This document shows positions 15,659 through 24,399 of a DNA stretch of 47,516 nt, piece after piece. Source of the stretch: Desulfotomaculum sp. (GTDB lineage Bacteria > Bacillota > Desulfotomaculia > Desulfotomaculales > Desulfallaceae); contig JAENYQ010000019.1 of assembly GCA_016841675.1 (NCBI GenBank), positions 1 through 47,516 on the forward strand. Reading direction: 5' to 3'. Below the pieces are notes generated by a model that saw only the letters and a list, made by a program, of their open reading frames with translations, was not told where the DNA came from and ran no database searches. Every line of letters starts with the position of its first letter. Positions within the stretch are counted from its first letter, which is position 1. The translations under genes and the position numbers were made by a program.

Positions 15659-15729
15659 CATACCAAAAAGGGGACAGGCCGCTTTTTCGGTCTTTGAAAA
15701 TGATGCCTGTCCCCTTTTTGGTATGCTTT
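15659..15729. repeat. Perfect 22-bp-arm palindrome (GGGGACAGGC type)
   Basis: GCATACCAAAAAGGGGACAGGC and its exact inverse GCCTGTCCCCTTTTTGGTATGC are separated by about 25 bases. This is the type of palindromic unit often associated with REP-like elements. Related half-motifs occur at 1659, 7772 and 17990. Confidence 0.75.
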
Positions 15730-15938
15730 CTGTGGAGGATGATAATTTCTTTTCAAACTACTTTTTAGCTGTTGATTACTATTTAAGTCTTGAAGGTTTT
15801 TGGAAACGGCTTGGTTTGATTATGCTATTTTAGAAAATAAGTATGTTGGTGCAGGGATTATAATATTTTTGTAAAAGTATTCTTAAGGCACTTTTTAACT
15901 TTAAAGGTCTTTAATATTTTGGGGGAGGCGTATCAAGT

Positions 15939-17813
15939 GTGCAAAGGGCATTAAAATTCGTTCCAATTATTGAAACAGTGACTACATACAAGATGCAATA
16001 TTTACGGTTTGATTTTATTGCCGCTCTAACGGTGGCGGTTGTGGCCCTCCCGCAGTCTATGGCTTATGCCATCATTGCGGGTGTTGACCCGGTTTACGGT
16101 TTGTACTCCGCCATTGTCCTTTCTATCCTGGGTGCCATGTTCGGAAACTCAAACCACCTGGCCACCGGTCCCACCAACGCCATATCACTGCTTATTGCCA
16201 GTAACATGGCAGTTTATGTTGGCAAGCCAAACTTAATTGAAATGCTAATGATGCTTACGTTTTTAGCCGGCGCGATACAGTTTATGATGGGGGCGCTAAA
16301 ATTAGGCAAGCTGGTCAATTATGTATCACACTCGGTAATTGTAGGGTTTACCGCCGGGGCCGGTGTGATTATCGCTCTGGGGCAATTTAACCAGTTGGTG
16401 GGTATTACCTTACCCCAGGGAATCCATTCTACCGTGGAAAAGGTTATCGTGACTTTTGAGCACATAGACCAGACAAACTACTATGCACTAGGTTTGGGTC
16501 TGCTTACCATATTTATTAGCGTGATGGCCAAGAAAATTAATAAAAATTTGCCCGGTGCCCTGCTGGGCCTTATAGTTTGCGGTTTTTTGGTTGTAATCTT
16601 GGGGTTGGATCGTTTTGGCATCAAACTGACAGGTGAAATACCATCCGCAATTCCCCCTTTTCAGATCCTGAGCTTTAATGTGCAGGCTATGGGGGCCCTT
16701 TTTAACGGTGCTATGGTTATCGCGGTCATCGGTTTGGTAGAGGCTGTAGCCATATCCAAGGCCATTGCCACCCGCTCGGGGCAAAAACTTGATTCGAACC
16801 AGGAGTTTATTGGACAGGGTGTCGCCAACATGGGGGGCGCTTTTTTTGGGGCTATCGCAGGTTCCGGGTCTTTTACCAGGTCGGCCATTAACTTTCAAAA
16901 CGGGGCAGTAACCAGGCTGTCCGGGGTTATGGCCGGTGGCATGGTGATGGTAATCCTTCTTTTCATGGCCCCTTATGCTAAATTTATACCCAGCGCCGCT
17001 TTGGCGGGGGTGATTATGGTGGTAGCCTATTCAATGGTAGATAAAAATGCTTTTCGGAAGGTTTTTAAGTCCAATAAAAACGATGCTGCGATTATGACCG
17101 TTACCTTCCTCACCACCATTCTGGCACCCGAATTGGAGTATGCTATCTATGCCGGCATACTTATTTCACTATTTCTTTATCTTAAAAATAATGGCCATGC
17201 TACGGTGCGTATGCTTTCGCTATTAGATAAAGAAGGTAGCAAAATTAGCGAAACCAACGTCCAACCCAAGAGCAGCCTGCCCCTGGGTTTACCCATCGCC
17301 ATCATTCAGTTGGATGGTAACCTCTACTTTGGCAATGCTTCCGACCTGGAAGAGAAATTAAACCTTACCCGTGGGAATGCTAAAGTATATATACTGAAGT
17401 TTAAAGGTGTATCGCTTATTGATATAACCGCCATGGAGGTTATTGAAAACTTTATTGAAAAAGTTCAACATGAAGGCAAAAAGGTTTTGTTGTGCGGCAT
17501 TTGCCCGGAATTAAAAGAAAGTATGGAGAGATGTCATATCACCAACTGCGTAGGTGAGCATAATGTGTTCCTTGCTGATAACGTGGTATATAAATCACTG
17601 GCCAGTTCCTTACGCCGTGCTGAAGCACTTTTGAGCGGAATTGCCCTACCAGAGCCTGCTGCTGCAGTTGTTGCAATGCCGCGTGAAGCTGCGGCTACCT
17701 TGATCACAAAAGATTCACCGCTGAAAAGGCTGGTCGGATGGGTGGAAAGGTCTTTGCAAGATCCTTTTTACCAGGCTGAGATACTTAAGACGCAAATGAA
17801 TTTAAGGAGTTAA
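15939..17813 (+). CDS. SulP-family anion transporter with STAS domain
   Basis: A 624-aa permease. The N-terminal two thirds hold a multi-helix membrane domain starting DFIAALTVAVVALPQSMAYA (about residues 25-44) with the family patterns GLYSAIV, GPTNAISLL and GSGSFTRSAINFQNGA (about 307-322). A cytosolic STAS domain follows (about 445-560; IIQLDGNLYFGNA, SLIDITAMEVIENF). SulP proteins move sulfate, bicarbonate or other anions; sulfate uptake would suit a sulfate reducer, but the substrate cannot be read from sequence. GTG 15939 is supported by GGGGGAGGCG. Monocistronic. Confidence 0.93.
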   Translation: MQRALKFVPIIETVTTYKMQYLRFDFIAALTVAVVALPQSMAYAIIAGVDPVYGLYSAIVLSILGAMFGNSNHLATGPTNAISLLIASNMAVYVGKPNLIEMLMMLTFLAGAIQFMMGALKLGKLVNYVSHSVIVGFTAGAGVIIALGQFNQLVGITLPQGIHSTVEKVIVTFEHIDQTNYYALGLGLLTIFISVMAKKINKNLPGALLGLIVCGFLVVILGLDRFGIKLTGEIPSAIPPFQILSFNVQAMGALFNGAMVIAVIGLVEAVAISKAIATRSGQKLDSNQEFIGQGVANMGGAFFGAIAGSGSFTRSAINFQNGAVTRLSGVMAGGMVMVILLFMAPYAKFIPSAALAGVIMVVAYSMVDKNAFRKVFKSNKNDAAIMTVTFLTTILAPELEYAIYAGILISLFLYLKNNGHATVRMLSLLDKEGSKISETNVQPKSSLPLGLPIAIIQLDGNLYFGNASDLEEKLNLTRGNAKVYILKFKGVSLIDITAMEVIENFIEKVQHEGKKVLLCGICPELKESMERCHITNCVGEHNVFLADNVVYKSLASSLRRAEALLSGIALPEPAAAVVAMPREAAATLITKDSPLKRLVGWVERSLQDPFYQAEILKTQMNLRS

Positions 17814-17887
17814 AGGATGTTTCCTTGGCTCAATTTATCCCTTATGCCAATGAGCATCGAGAGGCATCGGGTAGTTGTAATAAAAAA

Positions 17888-17925
17888 ACAATGAGGGTAC
17901 AGGATGACACTGAAAGATTCTAGGT
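17888..17925. repeat. Degenerate GTCATCCTGAGCG-type fragment
   Basis: ACAGGATGACACTGAAAGATTCTAG resembles a decayed arm of the palindromic repeat that stands next to the composite repeat at 7.8 kb. The order is the same in inverse orientation. Confidence 0.35.
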
Positions 17926-17937
17926 CTGGGGCATTCA

Positions 17938-18006
17938 TCTTGGCTATGCCATATTAATTGACTTTTTCAGAGCCCTCAAGGACAGGCTGCCTTTTGGTAT
18001 ACTTTC
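17938..18006 (-). repeat. Composite repeat, copy 2 (inverse of 7772-7840)
   Basis: CTTGGCTATGCCATATTAATTGACTTTTTCAGAGCCCTCAAGGACAGGC...TTTTGGTATAC matches the reverse complement of the block at 7772-7840 with few differences. Confidence 0.65.
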
Positions 18007-18017
18007 CGTAAACAATT

Positions 18018-18060
18018 AAAAAGGAAACGCATTTCGGTCACCGAAATGCGTTTCCTTTTT
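18018..18060. terminator. Very long near-perfect hairpin terminator
   Basis: AAAAAGGAAACGCATTTCGGT is followed after one base by its exact inverse, ending in TTTTT. It serves the oligopeptide operon (read from the minus strand) and the SulP gene from the other side. Confidence 0.85.
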
Positions 18061-18094
18061 AGTTTAAACTATACGGGTCTAAATGTGGGACAGT

Positions 18095-19720
18095 TTATTT
18101 GACGATATCGGCCTTATCATAGTAAGTGAAGCCTAGCAATGATTTGACCAGGCCTTTCACGTAAGGCTTGATCATAGTGTTTTCAGTATCGTGGAAGATG
18201 GGGATCATAATCACTTCTTCCATGATTATCTTTTCAGCTTCGTGCAGGGCAGCCATTCGGTCGCCCTCATCAGTGGCCAGTCTGGCTTTGTCAATTAATT
18301 CGTCAAAGTCCTTGCTGCTCCACTGGGCGTCGTTATTCCCGTTGTCGGTGGTAAACAGGTCAAGGAAAGTCATGGGGTCGTTGTAGTCACCCAGCCAACC
18401 GTGCCGTGCGATCTGGAAGTCACCGTTTTGTCTGGTATTGATAAACACCGCAAATTCTTGGTTATTGATGGTGATGTTTTCAATACCGAGATTTTGCTTC
18501 CACATTTCCAGGGCAGCTTCGGCGATAATCTGGTGCTCTTCGTTGCTGTTAAAGATAAAGGTTACATTGGGCAAACCTTGGCCATCGGGATAGCCCGCTT
18601 CAGCCAGCAGTCTCTGAGCCTCTTGGGGCTGTGCCTTTATGGGGAAGTATTCACCGCCCACTTCGCGGAAGTCCTTGCCGGCGGCGGTGTCAGGCACTCC
18701 GGGGGCTACGAAGGCAGTGGCCGGAACACCGGACTTCCTGACTTTATTAGTGATATCCTCGCGGTCAATGGCCAGGGCGAATGCTTTACGCACTTTGGGA
18801 TTGTCAAAGGGCGGTCTGGTTACATTAAAGCAGTAATAGTAAGTACCTAGTTGGGTAATCATTTGGAATTCGTCGTTTTGTTTCAGATTGTCGATTTCGT
18901 TTAAAGGCACGGAGTCGATGACGTCGAGTTCACCGGCTTCGTAACCGGCCAGCATGGTACTGGCTTCAGCGATGAATGTTTTAACCACTGCATCTAGCTT
19001 GACCCGGTTGCGATCCCAGTAAAATTCATTAGGTACAAATTTCATGTGGTCTTTGCTTTGCCATTCCACCAGCTTGAAGGGGCCGTTGCCGATGTATGTT
19101 TCGGGGTTGAGGGCCCACTGTTTGCTGTTGGTTTCAACAATGTCCTGCCGCACCGGGAACAGGGTGGGGAAGGTAGTCAGGGTCAGGAAGTAGGGGGTGG
19201 GAGCGCTCAGTTCCACTTCCAGAGTGTATTCGTCAACCACTTTGATGCCCAGCGCTTTGGAGTTGGTTGCACCCTCGTTGTACTCCGGAGCGTTCTTAAT
19301 GTAAAAGAGCTGGTAAGCATACTCTGCGGCAGTGTCGGGGTGTAGGGCCCGATTCCAAGCGTAATCGAAATCATTAGCCGTTACTGGCTGACCGTCTGAC
19401 CACTTGGCATCTTTGCGCAGATGGAAAGTGTACAGAGTCTTATTTTCGTTTACATCCCATGATTCGGCTACGCCTGCTACCGGCAAGTCGTTTTCGTCCA
19501 GTGAGGTCAGACCCTCAAAACAGGCAATAACAATAGAGCCGCCGTCAACAGTGGTGCTTAATGCAGGATCAATGGATTCCGGTTCTTCGCCGTGGTTGTG
19601 ACGCAGCACTTTTGCGCCGCCTTCGTTGGCAAGCTGCTTATTTTCACCGCCGCCGCATCCGGTTGCCAGTGTCACTACTAAGACTAATGCCATCAACATT
19701 AACAGGATTCGTTTGCTCAA
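18095..19720 (-). CDS. Oligopeptide ABC transporter, solute-binding lipoprotein (OppA/DppA-like)
   Basis: A 541-aa SBP family 5 protein. The signal peptide MSKRILLMLMALVLVVTLAT ends in the lipobox LATGC, so it is a membrane-anchored lipoprotein. Typical motifs are EPESIDPALS, LDENDLPVAGVAESW, YTFHLRKDAKWSDGQPVTA and NPETYIGNGPFKLVEW. It captures peptides for the permease encoded upstream. It is the last gene of the operon, 85 bases after the second ATPase gene, and is followed by the strong hairpin at 18018-18060. Its start follows AAGGAGGTAAGAA. Confidence 0.95.
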   Translation of the reverse strand: MSKRILLMLMALVLVVTLATGCGGGENKQLANEGGAKVLRHNHGEEPESIDPALSTTVDGGSIVIACFEGLTSLDENDLPVAGVAESWDVNENKTLYTFHLRKDAKWSDGQPVTANDFDYAWNRALHPDTAAEYAYQLFYIKNAPEYNEGATNSKALGIKVVDEYTLEVELSAPTPYFLTLTTFPTLFPVRQDIVETNSKQWALNPETYIGNGPFKLVEWQSKDHMKFVPNEFYWDRNRVKLDAVVKTFIAEASTMLAGYEAGELDVIDSVPLNEIDNLKQNDEFQMITQLGTYYYCFNVTRPPFDNPKVRKAFALAIDREDITNKVRKSGVPATAFVAPGVPDTAAGKDFREVGGEYFPIKAQPQEAQRLLAEAGYPDGQGLPNVTFIFNSNEEHQIIAEAALEMWKQNLGIENITINNQEFAVFINTRQNGDFQIARHGWLGDYNDPMTFLDLFTTDNGNNDAQWSSKDFDELIDKARLATDEGDRMAALHEAEKIIMEEVIMIPIFHDTENTMIKPYVKGLVKSLLGFTYYDKADIVK

Positions 19721-19805
19721 TTTCTTACCTCCTTAAGAAAATATTATGTATGTAATTTATATTCCATTTTTTTAGCTTGTTTTCCTTTATTCGCCTCTTT
19801 GCCTA

Positions 19806-20813
19806 TCATTTATTAAAAAATCTATCGGTTAATCGGTTAATTACGATATGACAAGCTACCATGTGTTTCAAACCAACCTGAATCATTTCCGGATTTGACC
19901 GACTGCAAATATCACGGGCAAATTGACACCGGGTTCTGAAGCGGCATCCAGCGGGCGGGTTTATTGGGCTGGGTAGATCACCTTTAAGGATTACCCGCTG
20001 CTTTTGTGCCGCTGCGTCCGGGTCGGGAACCGGGATGGCCGAAAGTAGGGCCCTGGTATAAGGGTGCAGAGGTCTTTGGTAAAGCTCGCTGCTCTCCGCC
20101 AACTCTACCAGTTTGCCCAGGTACATAACCCCGATGCGTTTGGAAATATGTTTTACCATAGACAAGTCATGGGTAATGAACAAGTAAGTCAGTCCCATCT
20201 CTTGTTGTAGATCTTCCAGCAGGTTAACTACCTGAGCCTGGATGGAAACGTCTAGGGCTGAGATAGGTTCGTCGCAGACAATAAAATCTGGATTAACAGC
20301 CAGTGCCCGGGCAATACCGATTCGCTGCCTCTGTCCACTGCTGAATTCGTGGGGATAACGATTAATATAGTTGGGGCTTAAACCTACTTTTTGCAGTAGT
20401 TTTACGGCCTGTTCCCTAAGTTTGGGGCCTCGGGCCAGGCTGTGTATTATCAGCGGTTCGCTGATAATGTCACCCACAGTCATGCGGGCGTTCAAGGAGG
20501 CATAGGGGTCCTGAAAAATAATCTGCATCCTTTTACGCAGGGAACGCATTTCTTTTTCTTTTAGGCCGGTGATATCCCGACCGTCGAAAACAATGGCCCC
20601 TGCCGTTGGTTCATATAGTTTGATGACAGTCCTGCCTACGGTGGTTTTGCCGCATCCGCTCTCACCCACTAACCCAAGGGTCTCACCCTGGCAAATGTGG
20701 AAGCTCACGTCATCAACTGCCTGCACTACGGCCTTGCGGCCCCAAAAACCCTGGCTTAGTTCAAAGTGTTTAACTAGGCCGTCTACTTTTAAGAGGATGT
20801 CATCCTTACCCAT
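19806..20813 (-). CDS. Oligopeptide ABC transporter ATPase (OppF/DppF-like)
   Basis: A 335-aa ABC ATPase: Walker [10 protein letters not shown] (about residues 49-57), signature [14 protein letters not shown], Walker [13 protein letters not shown] and the H-loop ITHDLS. The C-terminal oligo_HPY extension [14 protein letters not shown] and the cysteine-containing [14 protein letters not shown] tail are typical of OppF. The last is a probable iron-sulfur motif known in Opp/Dpp ATPases. ATG 20813 lies two bases after the stop of the preceding gene with AAAGGGGG ahead, which rules out the longer frame reading into that gene. Confidence 0.93.
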   Translation of the reverse strand: MGKDDILLKVDGLVKHFELSQGFWGRKAVVQAVDDVSFHICQGETLGLVGESGCGKTTVGRTVIKLYEPTAGAIVFDGRDITGLKEKEMRSLRKRMQIIFQDPYASLNARMTVGDIISEPLIIHSLARGPKLREQAVKLLQKVGLSPNYINRYPHEFSSGQRQRIGIARALAVNPDFIVCDEPISALDVSIQAQVVNLLEDLQQEMGLTYLFITHDLSMVKHISKRIGVMYLGKLVELAESSELYQRPLHPYTRALLSAIPVPDPDAAAQKQRVILKGDLPSPINPPAGCRFRTRCQFARDICSRSNPEMIQVGLKHMVACHIVINRLTDRFFNK

Positions 20814-20815
20814 CT

Positions 20816-21811
20816 CTAGCGCCCCCTTTCCACCCGTGGAGCGCTCGGGTGAAGCAGCCAGCAGGCCGCCCGATGCTGTTCGCCCAGTCGGTACAGTGGG
20901 GGTTGGTCTTCGGCACAGATTTGCATGGCGTATGCACACCGGGGGCAAAAAGGGCACCCGGCCGGGGTATGCATTAAATCTGGCGGCTGGCCGTCAATGG
21001 GGATTAGCCGTTCTTTTTGTTCCGCGTTAGCATTGGGTATGGACTTCAAAAGCCCCCAGGTATAGGGGTGCCTGGGGTTGTAAAACACGTCCCGGGTGGT
21101 TCCCTTTTCCGCTACGCTCCCGGCGTACATAACTATGACCCGGTTGCATAACTCGGCTACCACGCCCAAGTCGTGGGTAATCAGTATTATAGAGGTGTTA
21201 ATATTGACCTCCAGATCCTTTAGTAATTCAATGATCTGGGCTTGGATGGTAACATCCAGCGCCGTGGTAGGCTCGTCGGCAATGAGTAGCTTAGGCTTGC
21301 AGCATAGTGCCATGGCGATCATGACCCTTTGGCGCATGCCGCCGCTAAACTCGTGCGGGTACAGGTTTAGCCTGTTTTCCGGCCCGGGAATGCCTACCAG
21401 CGAAAGCATTTCAATTGCTTTATTTCTTGCTTCGCCGCGGTTTAGCTTTTGATGGCGAATAAGCGGCTCCATAATCTGGTTGCCCACGGTATACACGGGG
21501 TTTAGAGAGGTCATGGGATCCTGAAAAATCATGCCCATCTCATTACCTCTGACCAGCTGCATTTTTCTTTCTTTTAAATTAGTTAATTCAGTTCCGGCAA
21601 AACAAACAGAACCTCTTATAATTCTACCCGGGTAGGGCAGCAGGTTCATAATTGAAAGGGCGGTAACGCTTTTACCGCTGCCGGACTCGCCCACAATACC
21701 GATTGCTTCGCCTGCCCCGACATTAAAACTAATGTCCCTGACGGCTTTAATTTCTCCGGCGTGGGTAAAGAACGATGTGCTCAGATTTTTAACTTCTAAG
21801 ATATTATTCAT
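20816..21811 (-). CDS. Oligopeptide ABC transporter ATPase (OppD/DppD-like)
   Basis: A 331-aa ABC ATPase: Walker A GESGSGKS (about residues 38-45), [15 protein letters not shown], signature [15 protein letters not shown], Walker [13 protein letters not shown] and H-loop ITHDLG. The C-terminus has [14 protein letters not shown] and the Cys-rich [14 protein letters not shown]. It pairs with the OppF-like protein to power peptide import. ATG follows AAGGAGCAGCC; the gap from the permease gene upstream is nine bases. Confidence 0.94.
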   Translation of the reverse strand: MNNILEVKNLSTSFFTHAGEIKAVRDISFNVGAGEAIGIVGESGSGKSVTALSIMNLLPYPGRIIRGSVCFAGTELTNLKERKMQLVRGNEMGMIFQDPMTSLNPVYTVGNQIMEPLIRHQKLNRGEARNKAIEMLSLVGIPGPENRLNLYPHEFSGGMRQRVMIAMALCCKPKLLIADEPTTALDVTIQAQIIELLKDLEVNINTSIILITHDLGVVAELCNRVIVMYAGSVAEKGTTRDVFYNPRHPYTWGLLKSIPNANAEQKERLIPIDGQPPDLMHTPAGCPFCPRCAYAMQICAEDQPPLYRLGEQHRAACWLLHPSAPRVERGR

Positions 21812-21820
21812 GGCTGCTCC

Positions 21821-22738
21821 TTATTTGCGCAGACGGGGATCTAGGGCATCCCGCAGGCCGTCGCCCAGGAAGTTAAACGCTAGTATGGTAAGCGAGATGG
21901 CCATAGCCGGGAAGAATAACAGGTGGGGGTAAGACCGTATGGCCGGCAAGGCATCGGAAGCCAGCACACCCCAGCTAGCCATGGGAATGGCCACCCCCAA
22001 ACCCAGAAAACTTAAAAATGCTTCGGTAAAAATGGCCAGGGGGATATTCATTGATACGGTGATAATGATCGGGCCCATGCAGTTTGGGATCAGGTGCCGG
22101 AAAAGAATCCTGGCCTGGCTAGCTCCCAGCGCCCGGGCAGCCATGACGAATTCCTGCTCCTTAAGGGTGAGGATCTGAGCCCGCACCACCCGGGCCATCT
22201 CCAACCAGTATACAAGCCCCAGGGCCATGAAAATACTTTTCAGGCCCGGCCCTATAAGCACCATCATTAGAATTACGTAAAGCACCAGAGGTATTGAATA
22301 AAACATATCCACCATACGCATCATCAAGTTATCAACCCGCCCGCCGGCGAGGCCGGCAATACCGCCATACAGCACACCTACGGTGAGGTTGAGCAAACTG
22401 GCCACCAAACCTACTGCCAGAGATATTCTGGCCCCGTAAAGGACACGCACAAACAGATCGCGGCCCAGGCCGTCGGTGCCGAACCAGTGTTCATTGCTGG
22501 GACCAAGGCCCTGCTTGTCCAGGTACTGGTCGGAGTATGAGTGTTGGGATAAAATTGGGCCCCAAATAGCTAATAAAATGATCAATATAATGGTATACAT
22601 ACCCAACATGGCCATTTTATTTTGACGCAGCCTATGCCAGGCGTCTCCCCAGTATGTTACGCCGGGCCTAATTATGTCGGCGGTATCATTATTGCGCTCC
22701 AGCAGAGGGTTAAATTTCTCTTTTGGGATTTCGTACAT
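21821..22738 (-). CDS. Oligopeptide ABC transporter permease (OppC/DppC-like)
   Basis: A 305-aa inner-membrane permease with about six helices, the N-terminal OppC_N segment (RQNKMAMLGMYTIILIILLAIW), the FGTDGLGRDLFVRVLYGARISL signature and the EAA loop ALGASQARILFRHLIPN, which contacts the ATPases. It begins with ATG behind AGGAAAG; eight bases separate it from the OppB-like gene. Confidence 0.95.
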   Translation of the reverse strand: MYEIPKEKFNPLLERNNDTADIIRPGVTYWGDAWHRLRQNKMAMLGMYTIILIILLAIWGPILSQHSYSDQYLDKQGLGPSNEHWFGTDGLGRDLFVRVLYGARISLAVGLVASLLNLTVGVLYGGIAGLAGGRVDNLMMRMVDMFYSIPLVLYVILMMVLIGPGLKSIFMALGLVYWLEMARVVRAQILTLKEQEFVMAARALGASQARILFRHLIPNCMGPIIITVSMNIPLAIFTEAFLSFLGLGVAIPMASWGVLASDALPAIRSYPHLLFFPAMAISLTILAFNFLGDGLRDALDPRLRK

Positions 22739-22746
22739 CTTTCCTC

Positions 22747-23667
22747 CTATTTGCCAAGCCTGATGCGAGGGTCAATAAAACAGTAGAGTATATCAACTAT
22801 CAAATTAACTGCTACCAGCAGGGTGGCATAAAAAACTGTTACCCCCAGGATTACGGTATAATCCCTGTTCCCGATGCTGGCGACAAAGTGTTCACCCAGT
22901 CCGGGGATGGCGAAGATTTTTTCAATAACGAAAGATCCCGTCAGTATTCCCGCTAAAATAGGTCCCAGGTAAGTAATGATAGGTATGAGTGCGTTTTTTA
23001 AGGCATGCTTGTAAACCACCACCCGCTCGGGCAGGCCCTTAGCTCTGGCGGTGCGAATATAATCCTGCTGTAAAACTTCAAGCATACTGGAACGGGTAAG
23101 CCTGGCCACGTAAGCTGTGTAATAGCCGGCCAGGGCAATGGAAGGCATAATTACGCTTTGCCAGGAAAGCCACCTGGCGGTAGGCAGCCAGCCAAGCTTA
23201 ACGCCAACGATGTACATAAGTAGGGTGGCAACCACAAAATTGGGTACGGCAACCCCGACAGTGGCCAGGGTCATGGCCAGATGATCCTGCCATTTGGTTT
23301 GCCTGAGGGCGGAAATGATACCGGCGGGCAATCCGACAAACAACATTATGAACAACGAAGCCAAGCCCAGTTGGGCTGAAATGGGGAAACTCTCGGCGAT
23401 AATTTGGTTGACGGTGACACCCTGGTACTTAAAGGAAGGACCCAGGTCACCGCGAGCAAGGTTTTGTATGTAGTCAGTGTATTGTTTCCAGAGAGGGTCG
23501 TTTAGGTTATATCTTGCTTCGATGTTCTTTAGTACGGCGAGGGGCAACGCCTTTTCCCGGGTAAAGGGTCCTCCGGGTATGGTGTGCATTAACAAGAAGG
23601 TAATAGTGACTACCATCCAGATAGTCACCAATGAAGTTGCCAGCCTTTTGATTATGTAACTAAGCAT
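22747..23667 (-). CDS. Oligopeptide ABC transporter permease (OppB/DppB-like), first gene of operon
   Basis: A 306-aa permease starting MLSYIIKRLATSLVTIWMVV, the standard OppB start, with LLMHTIPGGPF and the EAA-type loop ARAKGLPERVVVYKHALKNALIPIITYLG. The frame extends 21 codons further upstream, but those residues are not OppB-like and ATG 23667 is the natural family start, although its ribosome binding site (GGGGT, 11 bases ahead) is modest. It opens the five-gene oppBCDFA-type operon. Confidence 0.92.
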   Translation of the reverse strand: MLSYIIKRLATSLVTIWMVVTITFLLMHTIPGGPFTREKALPLAVLKNIEARYNLNDPLWKQYTDYIQNLARGDLGPSFKYQGVTVNQIIAESFPISAQLGLASLFIMLFVGLPAGIISALRQTKWQDHLAMTLATVGVAVPNFVVATLLMYIVGVKLGWLPTARWLSWQSVIMPSIALAGYYTAYVARLTRSSMLEVLQQDYIRTARAKGLPERVVVYKHALKNALIPIITYLGPILAGILTGSFVIEKIFAIPGLGEHFVASIGNRDYTVILGVTVFYATLLVAVNLIVDILYCFIDPRIRLGK

Positions 23668-23954
23668 TCGAAATTGTACCCCATAAAATGTTTTAATAAA
23701 ACTAACCATTATCCCAGCAAATATATACAATATTCTGTAGTTTTTTAGATTTTACCTTTAAGAAATAAAAGATAAAAAAAGAAAACGAGGTTGAAGCATA
23801 AATGGATTATGTCGATCTAGCTCGTGAATAAGGTTATCATGTAATAATTTGTGTTGATACTGTTAGAGTTTCAAGTAACAGTTGAAATTGAGTTAATGTT
23901 ATAATACCACCAAACTTATATTCAGCTAAGGAACATAAAACTTGATTTGATTAT

Positions 23955-24110
23955 ATTGTTAACTCAGTAAGGCACAGCGTCAGGTCATTTTTGAAAAAAA
24001 CGGAGAAGTTAGCTCCTTTTCTAACCCTCTTAAATGATGCTCCCTTTTGTGGTGCATAAATGTTGATGAAATATGCTTTGCACATTAAAGGAGATTAATC
24101 AGTGAGGGAT
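23955..24110 (+). repeat. MITE-like element, degenerate copy D
   Basis: Starts TTGTTAACTCAGTAAGGCACAGCGTC and ends GGAGATTAATCAGTGAGGGA. Both termini and the order of internal blocks match the family, but many bases differ and the internal hairpin is eroded, so this looks like the oldest copy. Confidence 0.6.
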
Positions 24111-24189
24111 ATCATCTTGAAGGTATAATTATATAAAAACTTTTCAAAATAACTTTTCAAAATATTTTGTTTATCTGGAATTAAATTCC

Positions 24190-24218
24190 TTGATATATAT
24201 TATAGGCAATGTTATAAT
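24190..24218 (+). promoter_or_regulatory. Sigma-A-type promoter of the HD-GYP operon
   Basis: TTGATA (24190-24195), 17 bases, TATAAT (24213-24218). This is one mismatch from consensus in the -35 and perfect in the -10 and spacing. The predicted start is near 24225, about 170 bases ahead of the first gene. Confidence 0.65.
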
Positions 24219-24399
24219 AGGTCAATTAATTATTATCTCAAATTATATGGCTTTTGAATAGTATTAAATAATTAAAACTCAAGTTTATTTTTATCGCCCC
24301 TCATCTCATAGGGCTTCCTGGAATCAAACATCATCGAGGTTAATTACATCGTATGTGGCAAGGGTTGGTTGGCACCAATCCACTGGGAGGCAGTTTATT

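Larger units (their letters stand above)
15401..15938. other. Intergenic region with two repeats before the SulP gene
   Basis: 538 bases without a gene. It holds MITE-like copy C (15481-15636), the perfect palindrome at 15659-15729 and an AT-rich stretch with TATAAT at 15859-15864 that may be the -10 of the SulP gene, though no matching -35 was seen. Confidence 0.5.
23668..24399. other. Divergent intergenic region (730 bases)
   Basis: It separates the peptide operon (minus strand) from the HD-GYP operon (plus strand). It holds the degenerate repeat at 23955-24110, the consensus-like promoter at 24190-24218 and a leader of about 170 bases for the HD-GYP gene. I recognised no riboswitch in the leader. 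Confidence 0.5.

Noticed and set aside
18018-18060. Long perfect palindrome after the SulP gene as a mobile repeat
   Set aside because: It ends in A- and T-tracts exactly between two convergent transcripts, so a bidirectional terminator explains it.
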